The notes: generated from the sequence alone by a model not told the origin. 64,000 nucleotides of DNA from Vibrio gigantis (GCF_024347515.1 NZ_AP025492.1:3038001-3102000), one strand, 5' to 3'; shown: positions 39,307 through 48,944, numbered from the stretch's first letter. Made by a program: numbers and translations.

Positions 39307-39885
39307 CTAGCGTTGCAAAAGAGGTTTAATTTTCTTTTCCACCGCTTCACGAGCTCGGAAAATACGCGAACGTACGGTTCCTACAGGGCAATCCATTACT
39401 TCTGCAATCTCTTCGTAGCTCAAACCTTCGAGCTCACGTAACGTCATTGCAGTTTTTAAGTCTTCTGGTAGCGCTTCAATCGCTCCAAAAACGACTTGTT
39501 TCAATTCTTTTGACAGCGTTAAGTTCTCAGGGTTCGATATTTCTTTTAACGCGCTGCCTGTTTCGTAATATTCTGCATCTTCTGCATCTACATCTGTTGC
39601 TGGCGGCCTGCGGCTCTGGGCAACAATATGATTTTTAGCGGTGTTCACGGCAATTCGGTACAACCATGTATAGAAGGCACTTTCGCCACGAAAGTTAGGT
39701 ATCGCGCGGTAAGCTTTAATAAAAGCTTCTTGTGCTACATCAGGTACATCACCGGAATTATTCACGTATCGAGAGATAAGATTACAAACTTTGTTTTGAT
39801 ACTTAACCACTAGTAAGTTAAATGCCTGCTTATCTCCACTCTGAACTCGCTCAATCAACACTTGATCGGTTAGCTGCTCGTTCAT
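39307..39885 (-). CDS. rpoE: RNA polymerase sigma-E factor
   Basis: A 192-residue ECF sigma factor controlling the envelope stress response. I use the ATG of MNEQLTDQVLIERVQSGD, which matches E. coli RpoE, over a start 13 codons upstream. Region 2 has DVAQEAFIKAYRAIPNFRGES, FYTWLYRIAVNTAKN; region 4 has LSYEEIAEVMDCPVGTVRSRIFRARE. A sigma-E-like promoter lies about 100 bp upstream, implying autoregulation. Divergent from nadB. Confidence 0.98.
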   Translation of the reverse strand: MNEQLTDQVLIERVQSGDKQAFNLLVVKYQNKVCNLISRYVNNSGDVPDVAQEAFIKAYRAIPNFRGESAFYTWLYRIAVNTAKNHIVAQSRRPPATDVDAEDAEYYETGSALKEISNPENLTLSKELKQVVFGAIEALPEDLKTAMTLRELEGLSYEEIAEVMDCPVGTVRSRIFRAREAVEKKIKPLLQR

Positions 39886-39984
39886 TCGAGCGGGTACTCC
39901 TATTGTTATAACCCTCACCTTCACAGATATGGGTACTAATTATGCGAAATGTAGTATTGACACCACCGTCTACAAGAGCACTAT

Positions 39985-40012
39985 TGTGACTAAGCCAAAT
40001 ACCGAAAGTTCC
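39985..40012 (-). promoter_or_regulatory. Sigma-E-type promoter of the rpoE operon
   Basis: On the minus strand GGAACTT (complement of 40006-40012) is followed after 16 bases by TCACA (complement of 39985-39989). This fits the sigma-E consensus GGAACTT-N16-TCTGA, with two mismatches in the -10. It would give a leader of about 93 bases before rpoE. Confidence 0.6.
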
Positions 40013-40274
40013 AACTTTCTTAAAATTATTTGCCATTATTGTTTCACAATGTGATGTAATAAAAATAGCTATCCCTATCAATTTGGGGAAACTTGAGCAA
40101 AAGCAATGGTATTGAGCAATTAAATATTTCTAGATAGCTGTCTATATATTGATTTTGCGTAGCGTTTAAGGATGACTCTGGAGAGATTATAACAGTCTTA
40201 CCCAAACTCCTAAAACAAGACAAAGTCAATTGAGAGTGGACAACTCGACTATAGCCCGGGATTTAATAAGTTTT

Positions 40275-41891
40275 ATGAACGCAAACCGTGAACATCAGTG
40301 TGATGTATTAGTGGTAGGAAGTGGTGCGGCAGGCTTGTCATTAGCCTTACGCGTAGCAGAACATGCAAAAGTAATTGTATTAAGCAAAGGACCACGCAGC
40401 GAAGGATCGACGTATTACGCACAAGGCGGTATCGCTGCGGTGTTCGATGAGTCGGACAGTATTGAGTCTCACGTTGAAGATACTCAAATTGCCGGGGCTG
40501 GGTTATGTGAAGAAGATACAGTTCAATTCATTGCTGAAAATGCGAAAGAGTGTGTGCAATGGCTGATTGATGGTGGTGTCCCATTTGATAAAGATGAGAA
40601 CAGCACAGAAGGCCAACCAAAATATCACCTCACTCGTGAGGGTGGCCACAGTCACCGCAGAATCCTGCACGCTGCCGATGCAACCGGCATGGCGATGCAA
40701 ACCTCACTACAAGATAACGTCAACAACCACCCCAATATCGAGATCTTCGAGCGCCACAATGCACTGGACTTGATCACTGAAGATAAAATTGGTGGTTCGA
40801 AAGACAAAGTTATCGGTGCCTACATCTGGAACCGTAACCAAGAACACGTTGAAACCGTGCGCGCTAAATTTGTTGTATTAGCAACAGGCGGCGCGTCAAA
40901 GGTTTACCAATACACCTCTAACCCAGACGTATCTTCAGGTGATGGTATTGCTATCGCTTGGCGCGCGGGTTGTCGCGTAGCAAACCTTGAGTTCAACCAG
41001 TTCCACCCGACTTGCTTATTCCACCCAGAAGCGCGTAACTTCCTACTGACGGAAGCACTACGTGGTGAAGGTGCCTACTTGCGTCGTCCAGATGGCTCTC
41101 GCTTTATGAAGGACTTCGATGAGCGCGGTGAACTGGCTCCACGTGATGTGGTTGCTCGTGCAATTGACTTCGAAATGAAGCGCTTAGGTGCCGACTGCAT
41201 GTATGTTGATATCAGCCATAAGCCTGAAGAATTCATCACAACACACTTCCCAATGATCCACACTCGCTTGATGGATTTAGGCATCGATATGACCAAAGAG
41301 CCGATCCCTATCGTACCAGCTGCTCACTACACCTGTGGTGGTGTCATGGTTAATAAGCAGGGCCAAACCGACTTGACTAACTTGTACGCGATCGGCGAAG
41401 TGAGCTACACCGGCTTGCACGGTGCAAACCGTATGGCTTCTAACTCATTGCTTGAGTGTGTGGTTTACGCATGGGCAGCAGCAAAAGATATCGTTGAGAA
41501 CATCGATCAGTCTCAACTGTGTGCTGAACTTCCTGCATGGGATGAAAGCCAAGTCACCAACAGCGATGAAGAAGTTATCATTCAACACAACTGGCACGAA
41601 CTACGCCTGTTCATGTGGGATTACATGGGTATTGTTCGAACAGATAAACGACTAGAACGTGCATTGCGCCGTATTCAGATGTTGCAGCAAGAGACTCATG
41701 AGTATTACAGCTACTTCAAGGTTTCAAATAACCTATTAGAACTGCGTAACTTACTACAAGTGGCTGAGTTAATGGTTCGCTGTGCAATGCAACGCAAAGA
41801 GAGCCGCGGCCTTCACTACACATTGGATTACCCTGAACTTGCTGAAGACAGTGGCCCAACGATTCTGACGCCAGAGAAACGCCAGTCTTGA
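40275..41891 (+). CDS. nadB: L-aspartate oxidase
   Basis: A 538-residue FAD enzyme, first step of de novo NAD synthesis. From the ATG at 40275 it begins [25 protein letters not shown], matching E. coli NadB; an upstream TTG is possible but unneeded. FAD-binding [31 protein letters not shown] and the active-site AAHYTCGGV are intact. The region between it and rpoE (39886-40274) holds the sigma-E-like promoter and otherwise nothing clear. Confidence 0.97.
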   Translation: MNANREHQCDVLVVGSGAAGLSLALRVAEHAKVIVLSKGPRSEGSTYYAQGGIAAVFDESDSIESHVEDTQIAGAGLCEEDTVQFIAENAKECVQWLIDGGVPFDKDENSTEGQPKYHLTREGGHSHRRILHAADATGMAMQTSLQDNVNNHPNIEIFERHNALDLITEDKIGGSKDKVIGAYIWNRNQEHVETVRAKFVVLATGGASKVYQYTSNPDVSSGDGIAIAWRAGCRVANLEFNQFHPTCLFHPEARNFLLTEALRGEGAYLRRPDGSRFMKDFDERGELAPRDVVARAIDFEMKRLGADCMYVDISHKPEEFITTHFPMIHTRLMDLGIDMTKEPIPIVPAAHYTCGGVMVNKQGQTDLTNLYAIGEVSYTGLHGANRMASNSLLECVVYAWAAAKDIVENIDQSQLCAELPAWDESQVTNSDEEVIIQHNWHELRLFMWDYMGIVRTDKRLERALRRIQMLQQETHEYYSYFKVSNNLLELRNLLQVAELMVRCAMQRKESRGLHYTLDYPELAEDSGPTILTPEKRQS

Positions 41892-41917
41892 TCTTAGGTG
41901 ATAAATAAAATGCGAAG

Positions 41918-41945
41918 AAAGGGAGCCTAGGGCTCCCTTTCTTTT
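41918..41945. terminator. Terminator between nadB and ygfX
   Basis: AAAGGGAGCC / GGCTCCCTTT is a 10-bp stem with loop TAG followed by CTTTT on the plus strand. It serves nadB and may also act on convergent ygfX. Confidence 0.88.
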
Positions 41946-41984
41946 GTCTTTAGTTCTTGCTTTCAGCCTGGAGCTTTATTTTCT

Positions 41985-42404
41985 CTAACTAGCTCGTTGT
42001 AAGTGCGCCAAGAAGTGACGATATTCACGTTCGCAACAGCTGTCTCGCCAAAGCAATACCGAGTACCCACACTCAAACTGCAATTTGACAAAGAACTGCG
42101 CCCAGATCTTATCAACGGACTTTAGTCGATAAGTTCGGCCATTGAGCCGAACATCACCATCCTCTTTGTAATCAAAACGCCCATAGGCACTGTTTAGAAT
42201 CATATGGTTGTTTCTGAACAAGCGGGTCATTAAAGATAAGCAATAAAGACTGGCGGCAAGTGGGATAGTAGAGGCAACGATGAAAAACAAAAGGCACCCG
42301 AAAACAGTGCCTTTTGTTAATAATGCGAAATGCGAAGCGTTAAGCTGGAGCTTAACGAACCTTGCTGAGGTTGTGTGCGACAATTTTATCAACCATTGAT
42401 GCAT
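41985..42404 (-). CDS. ygfX: YgfX (CptA) family inner-membrane protein
   Basis: Up to 139 residues. Two adjacent hydrophobic segments (about residues 27-62) form the membrane hairpin, followed by a soluble domain with WAQFFVKLQ and LLWRDSCCEREYRHF. YgfX was described as a partner of SdhE/YgfY, affecting pigment, respiration and cytoskeleton in enterics. The ATG shown would overlap sdhE by 53 bases, so the true start may be a later non-ATG codon near its stop. Confidence 0.75.
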   Translation of the reverse strand: MHQWLIKLSHTTSARFVKLQLNASHFALLTKGTVFGCLLFFIVASTIPLAASLYCLSLMTRLFRNNHMILNSAYGRFDYKEDGDVRLNGRTYRLKSVDKIWAQFFVKLQFECGYSVLLWRDSCCEREYRHFLAHLQRAS

Positions 42405-42612
42405 GGCCTAGGTTTTCACTGCGTCCGTGTCCCATTACCCAAGTAAACAGATCTGGGTCATCACACTCTAGTAGAGAAACAAACTCGCGCTGTTCCTGCT
42501 CTTGCAATGAATCAAAACACTCTTCGAAAAATGGCATGATGACTACATCAAGTTCTAACATGCCACGACGGCAACCCCATTTAATTCGTGCTTTCTGCTC
42601 TGCAGTGTACAT
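42352..42612 (-). CDS. sdhE: FAD assembly factor SdhE
   Basis: An 86-residue protein that promotes covalent FAD attachment to succinate dehydrogenase and fumarate reductase. The family motif R-G-x-x-E is present in [14 protein letters not shown]. Length and helix pattern ([34 protein letters not shown]) match. It pairs with ygfX and is divergent from ygfZ, a conserved arrangement. Confidence 0.95.
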   Translation of the reverse strand: MYTAEQKARIKWGCRRGMLELDVVIMPFFEECFDSLQEQEQREFVSLLECDDPDLFTWVMGHGRSENLGHASMVDKIVAHNLSKVR

Positions 42613-42779
42613 TGGCTATCCTCACCTATAATTTTTCTTTCTCGGAGTGTAACAAGTCATACGCCCTGCAACTACTATGTGAGTCACAGTCCCTATCTAA
42701 GCTCACAAAAAAACCTTGGCTGACAAAGAAACAGAACCGGATTAACATAGAGCCAAATAAAATTCTTAGGAAAGATAAA

Positions 42780-43751
42780 ATGGATTGGAAAAACACATTT
42801 CAGCCGCACGCTCATACGCAAAATGAATCGCTTCCAGAACTGATGATGACACACGTGTCAGATTGGAGCGCTATTACCATGGTAGGCGATGACAAAAAAT
42901 CGTACCTGCAAGGTCAAGTAACGTGCGACGTCGTGACTCTTCCTAATGATGAATCCACATTAGGCGCGCACTGTGATGCAAAAGGAAAGGTATGGAGTAT
43001 CTTCCGCCTATTCTACCACAACGGTGGTTACGCGCTTATGCAGCCTAAGTCAGCGATTGAAGTTGAGCTCGTTGAAATCAAGAAGTACGCGGTGTTCTCT
43101 AAGGTCGATATCGAGCAAACGTCGGACGTTGTTATCGGTGTGATGGGTGCATCTGCGAATCAATACATTGATTCTATTTCAGAAAGCCAAGGTCATGTAC
43201 GTGCTATCTCTGGCGGTACAGCTGTTCAAGTTGCAGATAACCGCTGGGCTCTACTTGTGACAGAACAAGCTGCAGAAGCTTTGGTCACTAACAGCTCTGC
43301 GGAGAAAGTCTCAGAGGCGCTATGGCAGTATCATGAAATTATCGATGCTCAGCCTAACCTAACCAAAACAGAGCAAAATGAGCACATCCCTCAGGCGCTT
43401 AACCTACAAGCGATTGGCGGCATCAGCTTTACCAAGGGCTGTTACACAGGTCAAGAAACGGTTGCTCGTGCTAAGTACCGTGGCATGAACAAGCGTGAGA
43501 TGCGCATTGTTTCTGGCCCGACAGCAGAAGTGCTCACACTAGAGACCCCTATTGAGTTAGAGCGCAGCGTTGGTGAAAACTGGCGTGGTGCGGGCCAACT
43601 GATCAACGTATATCAATTTGCTGACAACCAAGCGATTGGCCTACTGGTGCTACCGAACAACTTAGATGACGATGTTCAGCTGCGTTTGACTGCACAACCT
43701 GATCAAATCTGGAGTATCCAGCCACTGCCTTACAGCCTTGACGACGAGTAA
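42780..43751 (+). CDS. ygfZ: tRNA-modifying protein YgfZ (folate-binding)
   Basis: About 323 residues from the ATG following AGGAAAG; the longer frame from 42588 has no support. A GcvT-like folate-binding protein needed for certain iron-sulphur enzymes such as MiaB. The hallmark K-G-C-Y-x-G-Q-E is present as [18 protein letters not shown]. Divergent from sdhE. Confidence 0.95.
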   Translation: MDWKNTFQPHAHTQNESLPELMMTHVSDWSAITMVGDDKKSYLQGQVTCDVVTLPNDESTLGAHCDAKGKVWSIFRLFYHNGGYALMQPKSAIEVELVEIKKYAVFSKVDIEQTSDVVIGVMGASANQYIDSISESQGHVRAISGGTAVQVADNRWALLVTEQAAEALVTNSSAEKVSEALWQYHEIIDAQPNLTKTEQNEHIPQALNLQAIGGISFTKGCYTGQETVARAKYRGMNKREMRIVSGPTAEVLTLETPIELERSVGENWRGAGQLINVYQFADNQAIGLLVLPNNLDDDVQLRLTAQPDQIWSIQPLPYSLDDE

Positions 43752-43755
43752 TTAC

Positions 43756-44217
43756 GTGGAAACAGTGATTACACAATGGTTAGATCAACAGCAGGTGAAC
43801 TATCGCCTGCTGTTACAAAGTAAGCCAACCACCAGCATCGAGGAAACCGCGCTAGAACGAGGCATCGACCCATCTCAAATGGTGAAATGTATTCTACTCA
43901 AAGACATGGGCAATCAATACGCGCTAGCGTGCACGGCGGGTGATCGCTCAGTCGATCCGAAGAAAGTGCGCTCAATTCTAAATTGCCGCCGCATGACCTG
44001 TGTCTCGTTAAGCGATGTAGAGTCTATTACTGGCTTTAAGGCCGGTTGTGTTGGCCCGCTTGCATTAAAGAGGCACATGCCGATCATCTTTGATCCTTCC
44101 ATTCAGAATAACTCAACCGTGACCATTAGCTCTGGTGATCGAATGGCAGGCATTGCACTTGATCTCAAGGATCTTATGGCGTTATGCGCGCCAATCGTTG
44201 CAGAGATCAGTCGATGA
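43756..44217 (+). CDS. YbaK/ProX-type aminoacyl-tRNA deacylase
   Basis: About 153 residues from a GTG five bases after the ygfZ stop; a TTG at 43738 would overlap ygfZ. The YbaK/EbsC fold is visible (MVKCILLKDMGNQYALACTAGDRSVD, FKAGCVGPLALKRHMPIIFD). Such proteins hydrolyse mischarged tRNAs in trans; the substrate is not predictable here. A second member of the superfamily is at 54427. Confidence 0.85.
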   Translation: METVITQWLDQQQVNYRLLLQSKPTTSIEETALERGIDPSQMVKCILLKDMGNQYALACTAGDRSVDPKKVRSILNCRRMTCVSLSDVESITGFKAGCVGPLALKRHMPIIFDPSIQNNSTVTISSGDRMAGIALDLKDLMALCAPIVAEISR

Positions 44218-44377
44218 TCCATTCTAAGACGTAATTGATCGCAAACCTTCTTTGAAGTTTTCATTAGATACATATTTAGTGTGAAGCTCGTCATAAGAAA
44301 AACACGTCGACATTAAATAGTTAATCAAAACTAAAGCATAAGTAGTCACAAAGAGAAATCTACGTTATTGTGAATTT

Positions 44378-44488
44378 ACTGACTAGCCTTTAGGCAAATC
44401 AGTACAAGTGAATCCACTGAGTAACATCAGTATCCACTTTTGTGTAATGCATCTGTGACTATTCGCCCGTTTTAGACGGGCTTTTTTT
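44378..44488 (+). ncRNA. Candidate small RNA or structured 3' UTR
   Basis: Three stem-loops follow in order. First, ACTGA...TCAGT (44378-44403) encloses GCCT-TT-AGGC. Second, 44406-44439 pairs AAGTG/CACTT outside and ACTGA/TCAGT inside, loop GTAACA. Third is a terminator, GCCCGT-TTTAG-ACGGGC then T7 (44465-44488). The upstream coding stop is at 44217, so the structures are remote from any gene. No strong promoter was found; a 5' end anywhere in about 44280-44375 is possible. Confidence 0.45.
44465..44488 (+). terminator. Intergenic Rho-independent terminator
   Basis: GCCCGT-TTTAG-ACGGGC is followed by TTTTTTT. It is 250 bp after the YbaK-type gene and 290 bp before the next one. Confidence 0.88.
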
Positions 44489-44780
44489 ATGCCTAAAATT
44501 TACAATTTGATTACACAAACAAAAAAATCCCGCCTATTCTTATACTTGTAACATTACCACTGCTTAATACTGGGCAGGAAAGTTCACAGCAGTTCACGAC
44601 TCAGTATTATTTTGGGGAGGAGCTCACGTAAAAATAGATATTTACTGTAGAAAGTGCTTAGAGCAGCACAAATATCTAATTAACGTCATCGCTACTGCAT
44701 ATTACTCCATGCTTATCACAATTATTATCTCGGAGTTTTTCTATAATGTGCAGGCTAGGTAAATATAAGGATAATTAAGA
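44489..44780. other. Long leader region before the 68-residue protein
   Basis: This spacer contains a perfect 8-bp inverted repeat, TAATACTG (44565-44572) and CAGTATTA (44602-44609). An alternative pairing, ACTGCT with AGCAGT, overlaps it and would compete. GGGGAGGAG near 44615 looks like a ribosome site, but no ATG or GTG frame follows it. A regulatory leader is possible; no known riboswitch was recognised. Confidence 0.35.
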
Positions 44781-44987
44781 ATGAGACTGTTTAAGCGCTA
44801 TACACCGAGTATGATTGCTAAACATGTAAGTCGACTTTTCAAAGGACGAATCTACATTTACGGCGTAGGGAAATTTGAGTTTGATAACGGCAAGTTAGTT
44901 CTGCCAGATCGAGCAGAGAAACGCCACTTTCAAACAGTGAAAGAAATAAATAATGAAATCATGAAACTGCGCTGTGCTTACGCATGA
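44781..44987 (+). CDS. Small basic protein, 68 residues, function unknown
   Basis: Starts at ATG after AAGGATAATTAAG. The product MRLFKRYTPSMIAKHVSRLFKG has a basic N-terminal helix, then a short beta region (RIYIYGVGKFEFDNGKLVLP), then a helix (HFQTVKEINNEIMKLR). No signal peptide or membrane helix. It reads as a genuine folded protein and is closely followed by its own terminator. I recall similar small proteins in vibrios but no function. Confidence 0.7.
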   Translation: MRLFKRYTPSMIAKHVSRLFKGRIYIYGVGKFEFDNGKLVLPDRAEKRHFQTVKEINNEIMKLRCAYA

Positions 44988-45012
44988 CCTGATTATCTAC
45001 AGAATTAAACAC

Positions 45013-45043
45013 AAAAAGGGTTGGCATGCGCCAACCCTTTTTT
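45013..45043. terminator. Bidirectional terminator after the 68-residue gene
   Basis: AAAAAGGGTTGGC / GCCAACCCTTTTTT has loop ATGC and A/T tracts on both sides. It lies between the small gene and convergent ubiI. Confidence 0.93.
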
Positions 45044-45112
45044 CATGTTCGTGATGTCGCCAATTACTACAACTTTAACTACTGGCTATCAACAATGGCC
45101 CATTATACACGA

Positions 45113-46336
45113 CTATCGCTGTGCGACTGGACGCTTAGCTAAATCAGGAAGATTACCTGACAAACCAAGTGCGCGCTTCATGATCTCATCTTTCGCACCC
45201 GGTAATTGACCCGCAAGCTTCATACCAATGCCACGAATCAGCTTCTTAGCCGGATTATCGCCTTCAAACAGATCTTTAAAGCCCTGCATTGAAGCAATCA
45301 TTTTCGCCGCCTCTGCTTTTCTCCAACGCTCGTAGCCGCGTAGGTTGCGCTTAGTACCAATATCCTCACCAGCAGCCCATAGCTTTAATAGCTCTTGCGC
45401 TAAGCTTGCTGCATCTAATAAGCCGAGGTTCACCCCCTGCCCTGCTAATGGGTGAATGGTATGGGCAGCATCACCAACCAAAGCCACACGCTCTACGGCG
45501 AAGTCACGTGCATAACGCATGCGCAGTGGGAAGGCAAAACGATCACCAACCACTTCACATAATCCAAGCTTTGAGTCGAACTCTGCCGTTAGCTGCTTAT
45601 TAAAATCAGCATCCGACATAGATACAAGTTTCTCGGCACGGTTTGGTTCGGTAGACCAAACAATCGAGCTCATGTTGCTTGGTTGCATCGGTAGAAATGC
45701 CAATGGACCTTGTGGTGTGAATATTTGACGAGCAACGCTGTGGTGCGGCTCTGTGGTTTTAATATTCGCGACAATCGCACTGTGTCCGTAATCCCAGTGT
45801 GTTAATGGGATGTCTTGCTGCTTACGAACCCAAGAATTTGCGCCATCCGCACCGACGACTAGCTTAGCCGTCAGTGCTTGGCCGTTGTCTAGGGTTAACC
45901 ACGCTTCGCTCTCTCCAATAGCCATTGTTTTGCATGTCGCAGGCATGTAGAGGCTGACGTTGTCTTGCCTCTTAACCTGATCAAGCAACGCTAATTGAAT
46001 CACACGATTTTCAACAATATGGCCTAGATTAGGCTGTGCCAAACGTGTTGAGTCAAACTCTATACGAGCAAAACTGTCTTGCTCCCACACTTCCATCGCT
46101 TGATACGGTGCAGCACGTCTTTGTTCAATGCCTTGCCATGCGTCTAGGTTACGTAGAATCACCTCACTAGAGCGGCTCAATGCAGACACGCGAACATCCG
46201 GTAATTCATTCAGACCTTCGCTAGGTGCTTTGCCCTCTATCACGGCAATTCTTAGATCACTGTCTTTCAATGCAGCCGCGAGCGCTAGGCCGACCATGCC
46301 ACCACCAACAATCGCGATATCAACACTTTGCATCAT
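45113..46336 (-). CDS. ubiI: 2-octaprenylphenol hydroxylase UbiI (VisC)
   Basis: A 407-residue FAD monooxygenase hydroxylating C5 of the ubiquinone ring precursor. FAD motif IAIVGGGMVGLALAAAL, the DG motif VGADGANSWVR, and GDAAHTIHPLAGQGVNLG are intact. It follows ubiH by 12 bp in one operon. Confidence 0.94.
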   Translation of the reverse strand: MMQSVDIAIVGGGMVGLALAAALKDSDLRIAVIEGKAPSEGLNELPDVRVSALSRSSEVILRNLDAWQGIEQRRAAPYQAMEVWEQDSFARIEFDSTRLAQPNLGHIVENRVIQLALLDQVKRQDNVSLYMPATCKTMAIGESEAWLTLDNGQALTAKLVVGADGANSWVRKQQDIPLTHWDYGHSAIVANIKTTEPHHSVARQIFTPQGPLAFLPMQPSNMSSIVWSTEPNRAEKLVSMSDADFNKQLTAEFDSKLGLCEVVGDRFAFPLRMRYARDFAVERVALVGDAAHTIHPLAGQGVNLGLLDAASLAQELLKLWAAGEDIGTKRNLRGYERWRKAEAAKMIASMQGFKDLFEGDNPAKKLIRGIGMKLAGQLPGAKDEIMKRALGLSGNLPDLAKRPVAQR

Positions 46337-46348
46337 TATTTATCTACC

Positions 46349-47530
46349 TTATCTTTCTACTAGGCCAAGCGTATGACGCAAAAGTGGACCTTTAAGTGGT
46401 GGAAGGTTATCAATTACGGCTAACCCAAGATTACGCCCGATACGAGCAGTCAAAAAATCGTTTGAGAACAGATGAACAAGACTTGAAGTCAGTGTAATCG
46501 TCGCGCCTCTGTCTTGTTCTCTACGTTTTCTAAAGTTAACAAGACCAGTGTATCGACCGACATCATCCAACTGAGTACACAATTCTTCCGCTAAAGAGGC
46601 CACATCACGAATACCGAGGTTAAAACCTTGCCCTGCAATTGGATGAAGCGTTTGAGCGGCATTGCCTACAATCGCGAATCGATGAGAAATATTTTGTTGT
46701 CGGTGACGAAGAATCAGTGGGTAGCTTGCACGCTTGCCGACTTTCTCTAAACGGCCTAATCGCCAACCAAAATCGTTCTGCAGATGTTCAAGGAATTCGT
46801 CGTCGTTGAAAGCCATGACTTTATCGGCTTGCTCCGGCGGCAAACACCAAACCAGAGACAAACGGTTATCGCTCATCGGTAATAGAGCAACGGGCCCATG
46901 ATGGGTAAAACGCTCAAACGCGCGACCTTTATGGGGTTCGCTCGCCACGATATTGGCAATCACAGCAACCTGTTCAAAGTCATGCTCACTCAATGAGATA
47001 TTGAGTTGCTGACAACACGTTGAGATTGCACCGTCAGCCGCAACCAATAACTTAGTCGTTATAGTTTTTCCACTGTTGAGGTCAATAGTCGTCAGTGATT
47101 CACTGCGCTCAATTTTCGCCACCGAATCCGGACACAGCATCGTAATTGCCGCTTCTGATTCCAGCTTCTGCTGATAGATTCGCCCTACATCCGCTAACTC
47201 GACCACATAGCCAAGCGCATCTACAGCCAGTTCTTCACTGTAGATATCCGTCATCCCTGAATGGCCTCTATCCGATACATGGATATCTTTAATTGGCGTA
47301 GCTACGGGAGCGATCGATTGCCACAACTGCAGTGAATCGAGAATCTGCACTGTGCCATAAGATAGCGCGATCGAACGAGAATCAAACCCAGGGTGAGCTT
47401 GATGATCAACCTGATAAGGCTCAACGACCGCAATCGACAACGAACCTTGGCTTAGGTGATTCAAAGCAAGGGCCAGAGTTGCCCCCGCCATTGCACCACC
47501 AGCAATTACAACATCATACTGAGCCATCAT
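46349..47530 (-). CDS. ubiH: 2-octaprenyl-6-methoxyphenol hydroxylase UbiH
   Basis: A 393-residue FAD monooxygenase, paralogue of UbiI, hydroxylating C1 of the ring. It starts YDVVIAGGAMAGATLALAL, with AADGAIS and IVGNAAQTLHPIAGQGFNLG; the usual GDAAH reads GNAAQ, typical of UbiH. Twenty bases separate it from ygfB; pepP, which lies between them in E. coli, is absent. Confidence 0.95.
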   Translation of the reverse strand: MMAQYDVVIAGGAMAGATLALALNHLSQGSLSIAVVEPYQVDHQAHPGFDSRSIALSYGTVQILDSLQLWQSIAPVATPIKDIHVSDRGHSGMTDIYSEELAVDALGYVVELADVGRIYQQKLESEAAITMLCPDSVAKIERSESLTTIDLNSGKTITTKLLVAADGAISTCCQQLNISLSEHDFEQVAVIANIVASEPHKGRAFERFTHHGPVALLPMSDNRLSLVWCLPPEQADKVMAFNDDEFLEHLQNDFGWRLGRLEKVGKRASYPLILRHRQQNISHRFAIVGNAAQTLHPIAGQGFNLGIRDVASLAEELCTQLDDVGRYTGLVNFRKRREQDRGATITLTSSLVHLFSNDFLTARIGRNLGLAVIDNLPPLKGPLLRHTLGLVER

Positions 47531-47550
47531 AACCTCAAACCGACAAACGA

Positions 47551-48126
47551 TTAGTGAATGGTTGGAGCCGCATCTTCAGATGGGCGTGCACCAAATTCAG
47601 CATGAATCGTTAATGCACACGCTTTTACGTGCTCAATAACGTGTTCTAGAAGTTGTGCTTGCTCTTCCAGATCATCTTCTTCGTCAATGCCTAGCTTCGC
47701 CATCTCTTCAAGATCAGCCAACGCTTCTTTAGTGCCTTCAGACGCTTTATTCAATTGAGCGCCAACCAGACCTAAACCAGAGATGAAATGGTTAATCCAA
47801 TCAGACACTCCGTCCGCAAGATCAAACAGGCTTGCGCTTGCGTCTTCATCCGGCAGTAGCATAGACAGCTCCATACCTGAGCCTGTGATTTCACTGGTTG
47901 TGACTTTTAGTGTTGCTTCCGCTAGCGTTAGCGCGCGATCTGGCCAGCCCATGCCTTCATTGGTGTAATCAAAGATCAGTGGTTGCCAGCTTTTATCTGC
48001 AAGACTTAAGCCTCCGCTTAACATACCCGTTATTAAACCATGCATCTCAGCAGGGGTTACGGCTAGACTTGCCGATTGAAGTTCAGTCGCAACCGTTAGG
48101 TAGTCAGGTAAAGTAGTTTCGCTCAT
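47551..48126 (-). CDS. ygfB: UPF0149 family protein YgfB
   Basis: A 191-residue acidic cytoplasmic protein of the UPF0149 family. It contains [16 protein letters not shown] and [16 protein letters not shown]. Function is not settled. It heads the ygfB-ubiH-ubiI operon and is divergent from zapA, a conserved layout. Confidence 0.93.
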   Translation of the reverse strand: MSETTLPDYLTVATELQSASLAVTPAEMHGLITGMLSGGLSLADKSWQPLIFDYTNEGMGWPDRALTLAEATLKVTTSEITGSGMELSMLLPDEDASASLFDLADGVSDWINHFISGLGLVGAQLNKASEGTKEALADLEEMAKLGIDEEDDLEEQAQLLEHVIEHVKACALTIHAEFGARPSEDAAPTIH

Positions 48127-48434
48127 CAGATAGCTCGCTCAGTTATTCTTTATATCGATAGTATAATCGTACCACTTCACCCCAATTCTGGTAAGCATCG
48201 ATCCCTAGCAATTGAAGGATGACTGACTACCAATTGTTCAATTTGCTGAATTACTGTGTGCTCAAGCTCTCATTTACAAACAGTCACTCTGAAAAGCTTG
48301 AATCTTAATAGCGGTTTACCTATAGTTTCTCCCTCAGAGGAGATTGCTTCCTCATCGGTACTTGCACTTTTTCTTTCTCAAAAAATGGCGAAGGGCAACA
48401 GCCTTAAAATAGCGCGTTAAAGAGTTCATCCATC
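48127..48434. promoter_or_regulatory. Divergent ygfB / zapA promoter region
   Basis: 308 bp between two divergent genes. An AT-rich stretch near 48150-48170 (TATATCGATAGTATAAT) could supply a -10 element. No repeat, terminator or RNA structure stands out by eye. Confidence 0.4.
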
Positions 48435-48743
48435 ATGAGTAATCAAGCGGTAGACGTTGAAATATTAGGAAAACTGACTCGAGTGAATTGTCCACCAGGG
48501 CAAGAAGAGTCATTGATTGCAGCGGCGGCCGATCTTGATAATCGATTGAAAGAGATGGCTGAACGTACTAAGGTAACCAATGAAGTGAAGCTGCTAACTA
48601 TCGCAGCTCTGAATATTTGCTACGAATTACAAACCAAGAAGTTTGAAGCAAATGATGAACAAAACGCACTGACCGAGCGAATGGAACAGCTCACGACATC
48701 ACTTTCAGATGTCCTCAGTAAGGTTAAGCACGGACAGCAATAG
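48435..48743 (+). CDS. zapA: Cell division protein ZapA
   Basis: A 102-residue FtsZ-associated protein that bundles FtsZ filaments. The N-terminal domain VDVEILGKLTRVNCPPGQEESLIAAA is followed by a long C-terminal coiled coil (LQTKKFEANDEQNALTERM). It lies directly upstream of 6S RNA and fau, as in E. coli. Confidence 0.95.
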   Translation: MSNQAVDVEILGKLTRVNCPPGQEESLIAAAADLDNRLKEMAERTKVTNEVKLLTIAALNICYELQTKKFEANDEQNALTERMEQLTTSLSDVLSKVKHGQQ

Positions 48744-48753
48744 CGTACACAAA

Positions 48754-48938
48754 ATTTACCCTGGAGTGTTTGTCAGAGGATTCACGTCCCCGAGCCGATA
48801 AGCAATCCCTAAGGGTTAGTACTTGAGTGCTATTGAGCATGCTCGGCCCGACCGAGAAGCCTACGGTAATCATTGCTGATCCGCCTTGAACTCGCTGGTT
48901 CAAGGGCCATCTATTCTCAACGGCACTTTGGGGTATCC
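48754..48938 (+). ncRNA. ssrS: 6S RNA
   Basis: About 185 nt between zapA and fau. The ends pair (TACCCTGGAGTG with CACTTTGGGGTA) and enclose the large central bubble, with conserved CCCCGAGCCGAT, GAGCATGCTCGG and GACCGAGAAGCC, and a terminal CCTTGAACTC...GGTTCAAGGG hairpin. 6S RNA mimics an open promoter and binds sigma-70 polymerase in stationary phase. Exact ends are estimates. The fau start codon lies about six bases after the 3' end. Confidence 0.95.
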
Positions 48939-48944
48939 CTTCTT

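Noticed and set aside
40230..40274. Upstream TTG start for nadB
   Set aside because: The 15 added residues are not in NadB relatives, whose N-terminus matches the ATG at 40275.
42588..42779. Longer N-terminus for ygfZ
   Set aside because: It would run through the divergent sdhE promoter region and start of sdhE; the ATG at 42780 has AGGAAAG before it and gives the normal family length.
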